DNA of 64,000 nt from positions 45,694,001 through 45,758,000 of the forward strand of contig OX485804.1 in assembly GCA_950295325.1 (NCBI GenBank), read 5' to 3'. Positions 11,891-23,945 of the stretch are shown here, in pieces. The notes below the pieces were generated by a model, which saw only the letters and a list, made by a program, of their open reading frames with translations, did not search any database and was not told where the DNA came from. A program made the position numbers and the translations under genes. Source of the DNA: Polytrichum commune (taxonomy: Eukaryota; Streptophyta; Polytrichopsida; Polytrichales; Polytrichaceae). Every line of letters starts with the position of its first letter. Position 1 is the stretch's first letter.

Positions 11891-14070
11891 GGTCCTAGTT
11901 TAAGCATGCTATAAAGAATGTGGGTGTTATTCAATTTATTTTCTTAGTCGGACACTTATATTTGATTGGTGTGTGGTTAGGTAAGGATCATATAATAAAC
12001 ATCATCTATACACAACAGACAACATGGTGGTGGTGAGGATGTCGCCCTTCCATTACCCACAATATTTATTCTTTCTTAAAAATATGAAATATGGCAACAT
12101 GCCAAAGACCCCTCCCCCCAAATCCCAGGGAGATGGCGGGCATGGCAGAGGGGGGGGGGCATGGTGACAATTCATGGGGGGCATGATGACGGGTCTTGGG
12201 GGGCTTTTGAACATGCACATGGCCAGTACACATGAGCATATGGGGTGTATGGGCATATGGGATTAGGTTCATGGTTTCTTTTTGCACCCTTCACAACCCA
12301 TTTGACAATTGGTCACTGCCACTAACCCCACCTAACTTGTCAAAAGTCAAATGGCCAAGACCTTCAACCTGTCACTTGACATACCACTTCCAAAATGACT
12401 ATCACTTGACAAATGTATTTTTGAATACTTGTCAACATTAACAAATGAATGCACAATACTCCTCTCTTTCTTCGTCAACAATTGTGTGTGGTACTATAAC
12501 ATTGTCCCGGGAGATTTTTGGACATAATCGGTCAAAATCCTAGTGTTTCCAAGTCCAACCGGTTACATGTTGTGATCTTTCAATTTCTCTTTACTCAATT
12601 GAGATATGTTCTATAAAAACTATCTAAAATGATAAGTAACTTTCCCAAAGTGTTGGACTTCAACCGGTTATTTCTCAAACTCAACTTTGTCATCTTTAAC
12701 TAATGGTCAATTCTCTTTGTTCATTGTTTTGGATGGTGAATTTTGGGAGGGGGGGGGGTGACAATGGATCAAGTGAAGTAGCAGCAACTTGCCTACAAAT
12801 ATGCAAAAGAGTTTTTAGGGGTAAGATTTATGTGTCCAATTCTCTCATTAGTGTAAAACATTTCTCTCCCTCACTTCCATGATAAAAGAGCCCCTTAAAC
12901 CAACTTCTAAAACTCCACCTTCTGCAACACACTATTCCTAGAAAAGAAAATCGGTCATAGAGAAGCCAAACAAATCACATATAAACTGAAAAGCAATACC
13001 CTAAACCCCCCAATCCCTAATACATGAGAATTCAAAACCAAATATGCAACAAATGCAATGCACATTAAGTTGTACTACTTCTATATGTTGTTAGCATTAA
13101 AATAATCTGGAACTAGTAAGAGTTTATGAAGTTGTCAACTTGAAAAATCAGATGTCAAAAAATCATGTTGAAATTCGACCAACATGTGAAAAAACTGATG
13201 ATGTAAAAATTGGTTGTCATATGAAAGGCAAAATCATTTGTCCAAAATCAACAGTGGTCATGTTGACCTAAGATATTACTTTATATGCACACGTGCAATG
13301 AGCCAAGTATGGGTTATATACATGTCTCAAAGAGACTGGAATACGTCTTCAAATGTTTTCAAGTACTCCACAATTAATAGTGCACATTATTGGGAGGATC
13401 TATGTAATCAATTAAGGAATCAACAAATGTGCATCTGGGATGACCGTAACTAAACCAAGGTGGATCCAATTTTCAATTTTTTTTTTATTGTTGTTTCATC
13501 ATAGATTGCTAATGTAACGCAAATTTGAGAATGTAAATTTGATTGATGGAAGATGAATAATAAGAAAAATGAACTAAGGAGAAGCCTAACCCCTAACTTT
13601 CAACTCCCGATTTCCTTCAAATCTGCCAAGAAAATGTGACCTCAATTTCATTGATTGTAGTTGAAGATCTAAAGTTTTTTTTTAATTTAATTTTTTTAAG
13701 CAAATCTAACATGTAGATGTTTTTAGGTTAGAGGTGACTACTCAAAGTCAAAATTTGAAATGTTGAAGTTATGTTATGTAGGAGATTATAATAGGAATGC
13801 CAATAGTGGTCTTGAGGGGTAGCAATTTAGAAATTAAATCGGGGTTGGTTTTTGATCGAACCTCCACTTGAATCATCTCCAAATGATAAAAATGAAATCC
13901 TCATTTTTTGTTTAAAGGTAATATACCTACTTAAATCAGCTTACATATCTTGAAACCATCATATTGTGATTTTGGGGGAAGCTTTTCAATTTGAGGCAAC
14001 AGTGCCACGATTGCACACCTTCCACATGGATTTACACCCATCAACACATGTCCAATAAAAAATCATAACG
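11891..14070. other. Intergenic, no gene seen
   Basis: AT-rich with G-runs (12143-12180, 12746-12760). A repeat shared with 53340-53520 is at 12510-12705. No coding region is supported. Confidence 0.5.
12510..12705 (+). repeat. Dispersed repeat related to the 53.05-53.52 kb foldback
   Basis: The segment containing AATCCTAGTGTTTCCAAGTC, then GGTTACATGTTG, and later TTGGACTTCAACCGGTTATT closely matches 53350-53515. At 53 kb the same sequence forms one arm of an inverted repeat; here only one arm was seen. Confidence 0.65.
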
Positions 14071-14074
14071 GTAA

Positions 14075-14335
14075 ATGTTTAGGAGACCATGGCATTCCTA
14101 GCACTCAAAACCGTTAATTTATTCTATTTTATTATGTGTGAGGATCCGCATGAACAAAAATTCATTGAAATAGCATTTGGTTAAGGGCATGATCACATGT
14201 GACTTCACACTACACTTGAGGGTAGGTGACCACACTGCATGATTTTGGAGGTGTCTTGGGATGGCCTTTGGACACTTTCGTTTGGGCTCTCAGAATTTCA
14301 TGGTCACGGCTCTTGGCTCGTGTGTGAAGTGGCCC
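14075..14335 (-). mobile_element. Truncated copy of the TAA-duplicating TIR family
   Basis: This is the reverse complement of the left half of the element at 16872-17369. It ends in the terminal inverted repeat CTCGTGTGTGAAGTGGCCC followed by TTA (14336-14338). The other end is missing; similarity fades near 14075. Confidence 0.75.
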
Positions 14336-14339
14336 TTAT

Positions 14340-15490
14340 ACATGGGAGAAGCTATGTAACCAAATTAGAACACATAGAAACCTTGACTTTCATCAACCAT
14401 AGTTGATTACACGATCTTGAATACTTTTTTTAACTCAATTGTAATAGCCTCCTTACACATTTGTTACATTTTGAGAAAGTACATGAAAAAGTTTTAAGCA
14501 TAGTACAAACCTCAAGTTCCCAAAGTGTTTGTTATGGGCACTTCAAACTTAGTGCTTTCATTTAACACTTACATGCTAAAAAAAGGTGGTCGTTTGCAAC
14601 CACCCATTTATTTATTTTCTAGATTTATCTAGAGTTTTGCCAAAGACAAATCTCATGCCATGCACACATGCACATCTATGACACATTGCGATTCCATACA
14701 TAATTAATTTGCTTCCATTTTCTATGAAAAGTAATTGATAAAGGAGGGCATTTTTGCATGGGATTTGTGGATTGGAAAACAATCATACCAAAAAAAAAGG
14801 AAAGAGAGAAGAAGACGTGAAGAGTTGACATTTACAATGAAAAAAATTAAAGAACATAAAATTGAATAAAAGAGAGGAAGATGTGGCTATCAAACATTAA
14901 ATCTGCATAGTTATCATAGTAACTATAATAACTATTTTAGGCTCATCAATCGATATGATTGGGGCGACCTCCATAATGAGCACAATAATCTTCACTGTTG
15001 TTAATATTCACATGATAATAAGATAATTATAATAAGACAATCACATGAGCCATGAATATTATTATAAGGCAAATGGCTACGGGCATGATTAGGATTTGCT
15101 AATCATTATGCAGCAATTGCTTGTTTCATGTCCTATGAGAAATGAATCATCATATAGTAAAATGCCCACTTAGAACAATCAAAAAACCAATGGCGTTCTA
15201 AAATTGACATGTAGATTTTGCATGATATTTGTTGATTTACATTGACTTTTAATGTCTCCATAGTGAACATTTCGGAGGGGGTCGGTTTTAGAACCATGTG
15301 CGATACTAACTTCACAAAATCACAACTAATTGTAAAAGAATCCCAAAATGATGATTTACAAATTCATGCTTATTGTTTCTTCTTGCGTAGACAGGACATA
15401 TATATATTATTGGACCCAAAAAATGACCATGAGCCCTTAAATGGTCATTTAAGGGCCATTCACCCAAGGGACGTCAACATTAAACAACAA
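14340..15490. other. Intergenic, no gene seen
   Basis: AT-rich sequence with no supported coding region and no clear repeat. Confidence 0.45.
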
Positions 15491-15496
15491 ACAGTA

Positions 15497-15930
15497 CACG
15501 AAATATTGTATGTAGTGTCATATGGTATTATCCACATATCATGGTGGTAACTTTTTCTAATGACACTTCTTATGAATGAGTTTACAAGTATTGTCATGGA
15601 TGTTTGAAGTTCAAACAAAATCCATGCCAATTAGTGAGACAAAGCCTAATATATTCTACACTCTAACAATTATGTAATAAAAAAGTGGCATGGATGATTG
15701 AAAGTTGGATGAAAAATCACTTAGTAAGTGACAATAAAACAAAACAAAACAAAAAGTAAAGTAATGTCGGGGTTTCTTTTACACCAACGTGAATAGAAGC
15801 CCGTTCCTCTCTACAAAGTGACAATACATAATTGCAACATCGTAAACCAATAGTGTCCAAATTTGTTTGACAAAGTATGACAAATAATGACAAGTTTACA
15901 TTTAATGTTGGTGACACTACACGGGTGGTT
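15497..15930 (-). mobile_element. MITE-like repeat family (AGTGTCA), inverted copy
   Basis: This stretch is the reverse complement of sequences at 36145-36470 and 49435-49775. Shared blocks include TCACTTA.TAAGTGA, AATGACA and TTAGTGTC-type ends. The segment is short, non-coding and present at least three times in the window. Confidence 0.6.
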
Positions 15931-16870
15931 TACAATTAGGGCTTAGACTATGGTGAAGAAGTGCACCGGTCAAGAATTCTAGAGGAATGGAGCATTATGA
16001 TTGGCTACAAAATTGGTTCTTCACTGGCCATGGTATTATAGTACGACCAAAACTTCTTTGGTAAAGAGCTTCAAGCATGGATTAAAAAAATATGACATGG
16101 CTGCTAACATGGCAACACTTTTTGCTAGTTCTCTAGAGGTCAAGTTTCTCTAGCAACCTCAAACCCTCTGCCAATAAACTCGACCTCCAAAGATCTCGAA
16201 CTCGAGGCATTTTAGAATTTTAATTTCTCCAACTTGTCCGCCACACCAACTGTTGCCTAAATGAACCTTGTCTCGTGGTTGAAATTCTCAACCGACTGGT
16301 GCACTTCTTCACTGTAACTTAGTCCAAACCAACCCTTAGTGTTGAGCAAAATAAATAGAATTGGTGACACTAAATCCAATATTGTTTAGAGCCAATGTAC
16401 ACGACATGCATTAAGGCAACAATATGTGGCTAGGAATTGGCAATGAAATTGTGAAGACCCTTATCTTTTCAGACACCCAAGACCACACGACCTCAAGACT
16501 TTTCACGTGTGTGCCTGCACTTTTTCCATTGCGACCTCCTCTTCCAGTCACTTCCCCCTGGAAGTTGCCGCAAGAGCTACGGGTGCCACTTCGGATGACA
16601 ATTCATTCAAAAACGACTTCAACTTCCAATTGTGTGGTGGTCGTCATAAACCCTAAACTAATCACAACACAAAGGCGTGAGGGATTGATCACACTGGCCG
16701 GTTCTAACACCACCCGTCAGCATCTCCGACTGTAATAATGTGAAAATTGATGGGCCAATATCTATTTCTCAGCATAATGCCCAACAATTTCACGATTGAA
16801 ATCGGACAAATTTTTTGGTGTGATCAGGGCATGGGTCACTAACTACACATGTGGTTAGGCTTTTGGTGTA
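15931..16870. other. Intergenic, no gene seen
   Basis: No coding region is supported. A fragment near 16340-16385 carries the AATAGAATTGGTGACACTAA motif, which occurs in reverse complement near 35620 and 49400. An open stretch at 16424-16735 shows no recognisable domain. Confidence 0.45.
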
Positions 16871-16871
16871 A

Positions 16872-17369
16872 GGACCACTCCACACATGAGCCAAGAGCCG
16901 TGACCATGAAATTGTGAGAGCCCAAAAGAAAGTGTCCAGAGGCCATCCCAAGACACCTCCAAAATCATGTAGTGTGGTCACATATCCCCAAGTGTAGTGT
17001 GAAGTCATATGTGATCGGGCCCTCAACCAAATGCTATTTGAATGAATTTCTATTCATGTGGGTCCTTACATATAATTAAATAGAACAAACCAATAATTAT
17101 AAGCGTTTGGAGTGCCATGGCCTCCCAATTTTGTGTTAAGCCTACCTCAAGAGGTGGTTTTTAAAAATAATTCAAGTGACCATGTAACATGATCCATTTG
17201 ATGCCATGTAGGAGTCCATCTAGACTTCACATCCATCTTGCATTCACATACTCCGTTGGTCCCTCAAGCGTAGTGTGAAGCGAACTTGGACCGGCTCCGC
17301 CTTTGCCACCAATGAGAGTGCTTGAAGTGTAATGGTCACGGGCTCTCAGTCTCGTGTGCGCAGTGGCCC
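16872..17369 (+). mobile_element. 498-bp TIR element with TAA target duplication
   Basis: Ends are imperfect inverted repeats (left GGACCACTCCACACATGAG, right CTCGTGTGCGCAGTGGCCC) and both sides are flanked by TAA (16869-16871, 17370-17372). A second full copy lies at 24943-25675 and a truncated inverted copy at 14075-14335. Three-base TAA/TTA duplications are typical of PIF/Harbinger-type non-autonomous elements (Tourist-like MITEs). No coding capacity. Confidence 0.82.
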
Positions 17370-17404
17370 TAAGACAGGAGTTGCCACCTAAGCTCATCCA
17401 GCCG

Positions 17405-17453
17405 CAGGTAGGTAGGTGGGTAGTTGGGTAGGTAGGTAGTTAGGTAGGTACCT
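17405..17453 (+). repeat. GGTA-type microsatellite
   Basis: An imperfect array of GGTA/GTAG tetranucleotides lies just upstream of the HY5 5' region. Confidence 0.85.
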
Positions 17454-17475
17454 CCCTCCCTCTCAAGGGCCCAAT

Positions 17476-18301
17476 TTGGCCACTCGGGGGTCTATCATCT
17501 ATCCTTTTTGCGACCTACCCCATTTCCGCTTCCCGCCGTGCTTCACCGCGACGCACGAACCAAAACTTTCCTTGATTGCTCGCACCACCTGTTCTTACCC
17601 CTCTCGATCAATTCGGCCAGCCTCTTGCACTCCGAACGACCTCATCACCGCACGCGCTACAATCAGTTTCATCAAAATTTCGTACAATTTGGTGCACTGT
17701 AGCTCCCGATTCGGTCACAGACAGACAGGAAGCAGGTCTTTCTATCTCGGTTTCCTCTATCTAATGTTTCCCTCCGAACCACCGGCGCGCAAACCTCCCA
17801 ATTCGCACATAAAGTTAATAACCAAACCGCCGCTGTGTTACTCCTCCAAGTTGGAGTCGTAACAGAGAGGCTCGGCGGAGAGTTTTGTTTTGCAGCAGAT
17901 GAGTTTGTTGTGTGCTGTCACCGTGCATTCGTGTATGTGAATTTCGCCACTGGACGTTCGAGGAGGCATCCTCAAGTTGCACAACCTGAAAGGGAGATGT
18001 TCTCCGGGAGAAACGTCTTTTCGTAGTGTAGAGGTTGCAGCAAAGTTCTTGGCAGGGTATGGTATAGCGCATGTGTAGAGATTTCCAATGGTGTGGACAT
18101 CGTAGGCGTTCAGGAAAAGAGCTTTGGACAAGACAGAGAATCACAATTTGGCAGTGTGAGCTTGAGGAGGAGGAGGAGGAAGTATACCATCATATAAAGC
18201 GGAGCGGGAGCAGGAGTTTGGAAGCTGAGAAAGGAAGAGGCTAGGGTTTTGAAGACACGAGGAGGAGTGCTTTAGGAGACGTAAGTAAGGAAGGAGGTTT
18301 A
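17476..18301 (+). promoter_or_regulatory. HY5: HY5 upstream region and probable 5' leader
   Basis: This stretch is richer in CG dinucleotides than its surroundings and leads directly into the HY5 start codon. A TATAAA at 18193-18198 lies 104 bp before the ATG. A telo-box (TAGGGTTT, 18242-18249) lies in the expected leader, which is purine-rich (AGGAGG/AAGGAGG). Transcription would start near 18225 if this TATA is used. Open frames inside are low in complexity and resemble no protein, so I treat the block as regulatory. Confidence 0.6.
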
Positions 18302-21300
18302 ATGAATGAGCTAGAGGCCCAAGGGGACAAGGTACAGTGGGGGGACTCCGAGGCCGATCTGCCCTCCGATTGTTACTCCTCCGATAGTGATGAAAGCGAT
18401 GCAGAAGTTCCAGACGTGACGGATCCATTCGCTACTACTTCCAACGGTGGTGCTCCATCAAGTGCGTCTTTCTTCTTCTCCTTCATCTTCTACTTCTACT
18501 GTTCCCACTGAGTCCCTTTCCCGTGGTCGCTATGGCGTCTGTTTGAGTGCTTCCACTTAGGTGACAATTTAACTCTCGAAACTTGTTGTTCGACCTGCAG
18601 ACCACAGTTTTTCCTGGCATGAGGTACATGAGTCGGGTTATGGTTGTTTTCTTTATGTTGAGGAGAATGGTTTGCGTACTTGTAAGTTATTGCAGAAAAT
18701 ATGAAGTTGACCAGCCTTTGGCTCATGTTAGTGATGCTGAGAGTTGGACACTCTCTGTAGAACCTTTGATGAGGAGAGAACTTTCAGCTGGAGTTTGTAG
18801 TGTTTTGGTATTGAATGACGCAACTGTCAATAATGTGCATAAATATATGATTTTTTGGTTGTGGTTGTCTGCAAATGCCTTGATGAACATGAGGAACATG
18901 AGGAACATGCTTGCATTGAGCTTTGAGCTCTGCCGTGGTCACTTAGTGCCACTTCAGTCTGGAATTTGGTGTTTGACCCTGCTGCAGACTACAATTTTCT
19001 CTGGCATTAGGCATGAGGCATATTATGGAACTATGTTGTTTATGTTGAGGAGAATGGTTTGCGAACTGTTAATAGTGCAAATTATATGAGGTTGACTAGT
19101 CTTAATGAGCTTATGTTGGTGATGTTGAGAGTCTAGCACTTTTCTGTAGCACTTTGAGGAGGAGAGACAACATTCACCTGACAATTCGTAGTGTTTTGGT
19201 ATCGAATGATGCATCTATTATTGAATTTGCATAGAATTATGAATATCTGGTGTGTGGTTTTCTGGAAATACCTTGATGAGGAACATGAGGAACATGCTTG
19301 CATTGCTGATGTTGGCGTCTGTTTTGTGCTTCCTTCCGCTTAGTGCTACTTTAGTCTTGAAATTTGGTGTTCGATCTGCAAACCGCAGTTTTTCCTGGCA
19401 TGAGGCATGAGGGGCGTTGGAGAACTATGTTTATGTTGAGGAGGATGGTTTGCGTAGTGATTGTAGTGCAAATACGAAGTTCACTAGTCTTTAGCTCATG
19501 TTGGTGATGTTGAGAATCTGACGCTTTCTGTAAGTTAGCACTTTGATGAGGAGAGACAACGTTCGCATGGCGATTCGTAAGTAGTGTTTGGTATAGAATT
19601 ATGTAAGTGTTAATGAATTTGCAGAAATATATGATTTTCTGGCTGTGGTTTTCTGCAAATACCTTGATGAACATGACGAACATGCTTGCATTGAGCTTCG
19701 CCACATTTTGTTTGTCATCTACTAGTTGTCAGAGTCTCAATAAACTCTTGCATGTGCAAAGGTTTGGGGTCTGCTAAACTTCATCTCAGGTGTGGTCAAG
19801 CAAGGCTGTTATTGCCTAGGTTGAGGGTTTTGGTTAGTGAAGGCTGTGAGTTCTAGTTGTTGAATGTGGTCGGTGGATCCAGTTGTTATTCTTGAGAGGA
19901 GCACCTGTTAGAGACACTGAATTGCAGGATGTTCTAAAAGAAGAGTAGGTGTGATGTCCTAAAAGGAATGAACGGGGATGGCTAACAGGGGTTGCGACCA
20001 CCGAGAATAAAGCGCTGAACTTGGCCTCAGTTAGTGGGAGCACAAACAGTGTTGCAATTAATTGCGGAAAAGGTAACGGAAAGGAGATTGATACTGGTCG
20101 AGGTTGGAAGCCTGTTATAGGTGGTAAGCTTCAAGGCCTGGAAGAGAGTGCGCCAATGCAGGCAGCCAATGGAGGCCCTGTGTCATCATCTCCGTCATCA
20201 AAGCAGCAGACCAGCAGTGAGAAATCCAAGTCGCCTCCTGCTGCAAACCCAGCTAATGATAAGCTCAAGAAGGATGGTAAACATTCTCTTTGTTCCTCAC
20301 CCTCCATCCTATACCAATTATCTGATTTATTGTGGCATCAAAAGTGATGGACCATGTTGACTAGTGTCATGTAGCAGCAAGTGTCCCATGCCACCATCTT
20401 TGGTTGCCACATATTGATTGCAAGATTATTTACCTGGGTTGGTGATGAATATATTGAGATGTACCAAGTCAAATGTATAGAGTAGCTGCAGAGGAGCAGG
20501 TTGATTTTTATACGAGGCTCTAGGAAATGTGGATGTGTACTTGGCCAGAGATTTATGTGGGGCCCTCAAGTTCTTGTCTGGATTTTGGCTGCAGGGAATG
20601 AAAGCGACTCTGATGTCAGGAGGGTTCCAGAAATGTCCGTCAAGGGTGGAGGATCTGGTGCAGGCTCATCACACACTCAAGACAAAAGCTCAGCTGGGCC
20701 TCCTCAGAGGAAGAGAGGAGGAGCATCAGCTGATAAAGAACACAAGAGGCTGAAAAGGTTTTTTCTACAGATCATTCTTGAAGTTGTGAATCGTCTTATC
20801 TTAAATCTAGTATGGTGTGGAGCTGACAATATAAATCATTGACATGATATGAGCAGACTGTTGCAGTCTGTGATACACTGCCTAACCTATGGTAACAACT
20901 TATAGTAGTGTTAGCGAAGAGAGAGATAGATTAGCCCATATTTGACAAATGTGTTTCAGTGGCATCAGCAAGTGCTGTGGAACTGTGTGGTCAGATTAAT
21001 TATTCCTTATGCTGTTTATCACTTTTGGAGCAGCTGAGCTGGTAGAGGATCACCTTACTAACTTGATTACTGTTGTGGCGGTCAGATTGCTTAGAAATCG
21101 TGTGTCAGCCCAACAAGCCAGGGAAAGAAAAAAAGCTTATCTCAGTGATTTGGAAGTTCGGTCTAAGGAGCTTGAACACCGCAATGCTGAGCTGGAAGAG
21201 CGGGTGTCTACTCTTCAAAGAGAGAATCAGATGTTGCGTCAGGTACACATTGTGGTCACAACAAAGCAGCATTTGTTTGTGAGCAATTGAAAGGGCCTAG

Positions 21301-21554
21301 TGATGAGCTTCATAACATCCAGAAATAGTAGCTACTGGAGCTTAATAGTGTCTGTTGCTTTATGGAAAATATTTGGGCTGCATTTTATGGATTGTACTTG
21401 GAGTATTTGATTTGATGTAGAAGAGTTGCATCATTCTACCCAGTGCAGACAGTAGGACTTAATTAATCTGGAAATTTTCTTACTGCAGATTGTGAAGAAT
21501 ACTGCCCTTAAGAAGACTGGACCTGGTGGAAGCCCTGCTGGGGGTGCTCAGTGA
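18302..21554 (+). CDS. HY5: HY5-type bZIP transcription factor, five exons
   Basis: Light-response transcription factor of the ELONGATED HYPOCOTYL5 family, a nuclear protein that binds ACGT-core sites and is degraded through COP1. Coding exons read as 18302-18461, 19989-20276, 20595-20757, 21086-21242 and 21489-21554, giving 277 residues. Each junction keeps frame with GT/AG. Exon 2 could instead start at 20031 (acceptor CCTCAG), giving 263. Residues 152-162 hold [11 protein letters not shown], matching the COP1-binding VPE motif. The basic region is around N208-R216 ([13 protein letters not shown]) and zipper leucines fall at 226, 233, 240, 247 and 254. The C-terminus is short (KNTALKK..). 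The protein is much longer than the 168-residue Arabidopsis HY5 because of an N-terminal Ser/Gly/Asp-rich extension. Serine 230 stands at a zipper core position where Arabidopsis has valine. Confidence 0.95.
18531..19700 (+). repeat. Three tandem copies of a ~390-bp unit in HY5 intron 1
   Basis: Units at about 18531-18920, 18921-19309 and 19310-19700 share blocks such as GGCGTCTGTTT, GACCTGCAGAC.ACA, TTTCCTGGCATGAGG, TTTATGTTGAGGAGAATGGT and GAACATGCTTGCATTG. The CTGGCAT(T) block recurs at 18614, 19001 and 19395, so the period is 387-394 bp. The copies have diverged and none stays open in one frame. They fill most of intron 1. Confidence 0.85.
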
Positions 21555-22560
21555 CTAGAGGCTCTTAGGTAGGTCAACATCATTGGACAGTCTGGCTTGT
21601 TGTGATGTGCAGTGCGGAAAAGAGGGACTTCATTTGTGGGAACTGCTGTCACGGAGCTCACCTTTCGTCTTCTCCATTCACAGGAAGCAAGGTGCAGAGA
21701 GTATATAGAGAAAGTTAGTCCTAGAGTTTTTTGGCAGAATTTGGAGCTCAAAGATAACTGCCATGATAGTCTTGTAAAGACAAGATGCAGGTGCCTCAAG
21801 ACACTGAGTTGTTGAAGCTTGTAAACTCATTTTTTTGTAGTCAGGTGGATGGTCAGATGTAAGAACGGTGGGACGGGTTTCAGCTTTGTGGCATTCCCTG
21901 GTGACAGTCCCTGATGACTATTTATCTCATTGGAAGCTTTGGCACCCTTTTTGCTCCTTCAACAATTTAAGCAGAGCTGGTTTTGCAGGTCTTGAGTGTG
22001 GAGCATAAGAAATCTCAGTCGTCATGAATTTGTAGTCAGTTTGGTATCAACAAAGGTAAATGCCTTTTTATTCTATTTATTAGTTCCAGTTTGTTCCATG
22101 GATCGTTTTGGGTTGGACATGGAGAGCTTGGTTGATGGGATTTGTGTCAGTTCTTTCAACTGTAGCGGCTTATAGAACATTCCCTGTATCAATTGCTCCC
22201 TAAATATAGAGTTAGGTTTATATGCTGTGCAGGGTTTGGGACCAGAGTAGAATCACCTCAATTCTACCAAGTACGAGCATGAGCTTGCACAATCTATTCT
22301 ATATTTCTAACAGGTGTCGATTTTTCTAAACTTTCGAGTCACTTTCCATGTTGAATTGCACTCGGCACAAAAGATATTTACTTCTACAGACAGAGGTCGC
22401 TGTGGTGTCAATGAGTATGTAACTGCAAAATGACTCCCCAAAAAACTAAATTTCAAGTCAGCACTGTGCTTAGTGCTAAAATATGCAGGGATAGGGATTT
22501 GAATTTGGCTATGTCTGAACCTCAGGTCTTCAATGAATAAGTTGGATCTTGACACATGTT
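21555..22560 (+). other. HY5 downstream flank, probable 3' UTR
   Basis: Sequence directly after the HY5 stop has no coding region of its own. It probably includes the 3' untranslated region; no single poly(A) signal could be chosen. Similarity to the dispersed repeat families is absent, in line with a genic flank. Confidence 0.45.
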
Positions 22561-23120
22561 TTTATGGTGGATCGGTATGCTTCTTATCCCTTGGAACATG
22601 GTTGGTGATTACAGCTTTAGTAGCTTGAAAATGCTGCTGGATTTGTCCATTTCATCACTTCCAGTTTCAGAATGTAAGATCTTGATTGTTACATGGGATG
22701 TTTCACAGTCAAATGGAGATGGACTGCCTCAGCTTTGGGACATTATTATTTTGCGACGAAATAAAGACCTGTCCATGGTAGTTGGCCTGTAGATATCATA
22801 ATGATGGAAAATGGATTGAGAAGGTATGTCCTACGAGGAGGATAAGTTATTGCAGCTCAACTTGCACCTGTCAACGTAGGGTCCTCTAAGCAATAGTGCT
22901 GTTCTTTACAAGATTCAGTCTGAATTGTTTTTTCTTTTTTTCTTTTTTTCTTTCTTGGTACAAATTGAAGGCATTCAATTGCAAGAGGTAATTAAAGTAC
23001 AGCCACCAAGGGACACTTCCATTATGGGAGTTAATGGGAAGTAAAAAAAGAATGGCGATCTGGATCCTAGCCTTCCAAGAAACCATTGAATTACTCTTGG
23101 TGGCAATAAGTTGGATTGAG
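22561..23120. other. Intergenic, no gene seen
   Basis: No supported coding region. A T/C-rich run lies at 22928-22952. Confidence 0.4.
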
Positions 23121-23123
23121 CAT

Positions 23124-23336
23124 TATTGTATACAAGCGTACCTCTCATTCTTCCAACATAAAAGTCTTGAAAGAGTGTGTATCATGTAGGTTCCATTTTA
23201 GTTGATTTGACATAGGAATTAGTTTTAAAGACCCCAAATTAGTGTAGTCCAAGTCATTCAAAATGAATTGGTCACAAACCTATATGGGTTTAAGTTTTAA
23301 TGTTAAGATGAATGAGAGCAACGCTTGTATGCGATA
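23124..23336 (+). mobile_element. MITE-like foldback (CGTACCTCTCAT family), copy 1
   Basis: Starts with ATTGTATACAAGCGTACCTC and ends with its approximate inverted repeat (AATGAGAGCAACGCTTGTAT). Related copies lie at 32847-33060, 35200-35365 (partial) and 54063-54282. About 210-240 bp long, non-coding. Confidence 0.7.
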
Positions 23337-23394
23337 GTTCCCTCTCTCAGCAAGAACACATCAAATCGAATCAATGTAGCCCCCATTTACATTA

Positions 23395-23765
23395 GTTGAG
23401 CTTTTTACAGTTGGTTTGGACAAGCTTTTATCCAAATCTCAAACTAGTTTAGGTGGATTTACATTAAGGTATGGGTCTAAGAAACTTGGGTTCCAAAACG
23501 CCTATTTGAATGGATCTTTTTGTGTTGTCAAGATCAGACCCAAACTTGAAGATTGGTTTCTTAAACTACTTGCTTTAGTAGGCAGCATTGAGATGTAGTG
23601 GAAAAGTGATGCTACATTAGCATCACTTTTTATTTACATACCTTGAACTCCGGCCCTAGTGTAAACTCATTAGGTTCAAAATTTTTCTCTTAACCAATAG
23701 GATCTCTCAATTTTGGAAGTTCTTGGGTCTTGGACCTTAGTGAAAACTCGCCTTGAGAGCTTGAC
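23395..23765 (+). mobile_element. MITE-like element (GGTCCAAG family), copy 1
   Basis: Shares AACTTGAAGATTGGTTTCTT, then GCATCAC, TAGTGTAAACTC, ACCAATAGGATC..TC and GTCTTGGAC blocks with 44700-44955 and, inverted, with 56967-57269. Non-coding. The ends here are less clear than in the 57-kb copy. Confidence 0.65.
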
Positions 23766-23865
23766 TAGTCCGCGAGTTTGAGCAAATGAACAACAACACG
23801 AGATATACAAATTGATGTATTTCAATTTGGAACAGAATGATTGTATACCAAAGAGGGCTCTCTAT

Positions 23866-23945
23866 TTCATCTTTATATGTGTTGGAATGTAGTTCTCACG
23901 TGGGATACAAGTGGGTCTTAGTGAATGTGAGCACGACACGTGGCA
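23866..23945 (+). repeat. Short dispersed repeat, copy 2
   Basis: Matches 8605-8690 (GTGTTGGAATGTAGTTCTCA through GACACGTGGC) in the same orientation. Confidence 0.6.

Noticed and set aside
16424-16735. 103-codon open stretch
   Set aside because: No domain, no splice support, composition like its non-coding surroundings.
17476-18144. Several overlapping open stretches before HY5 on both strands
   Set aside because: Low-complexity translations in CG-richer promoter/leader sequence; no family resemblance.
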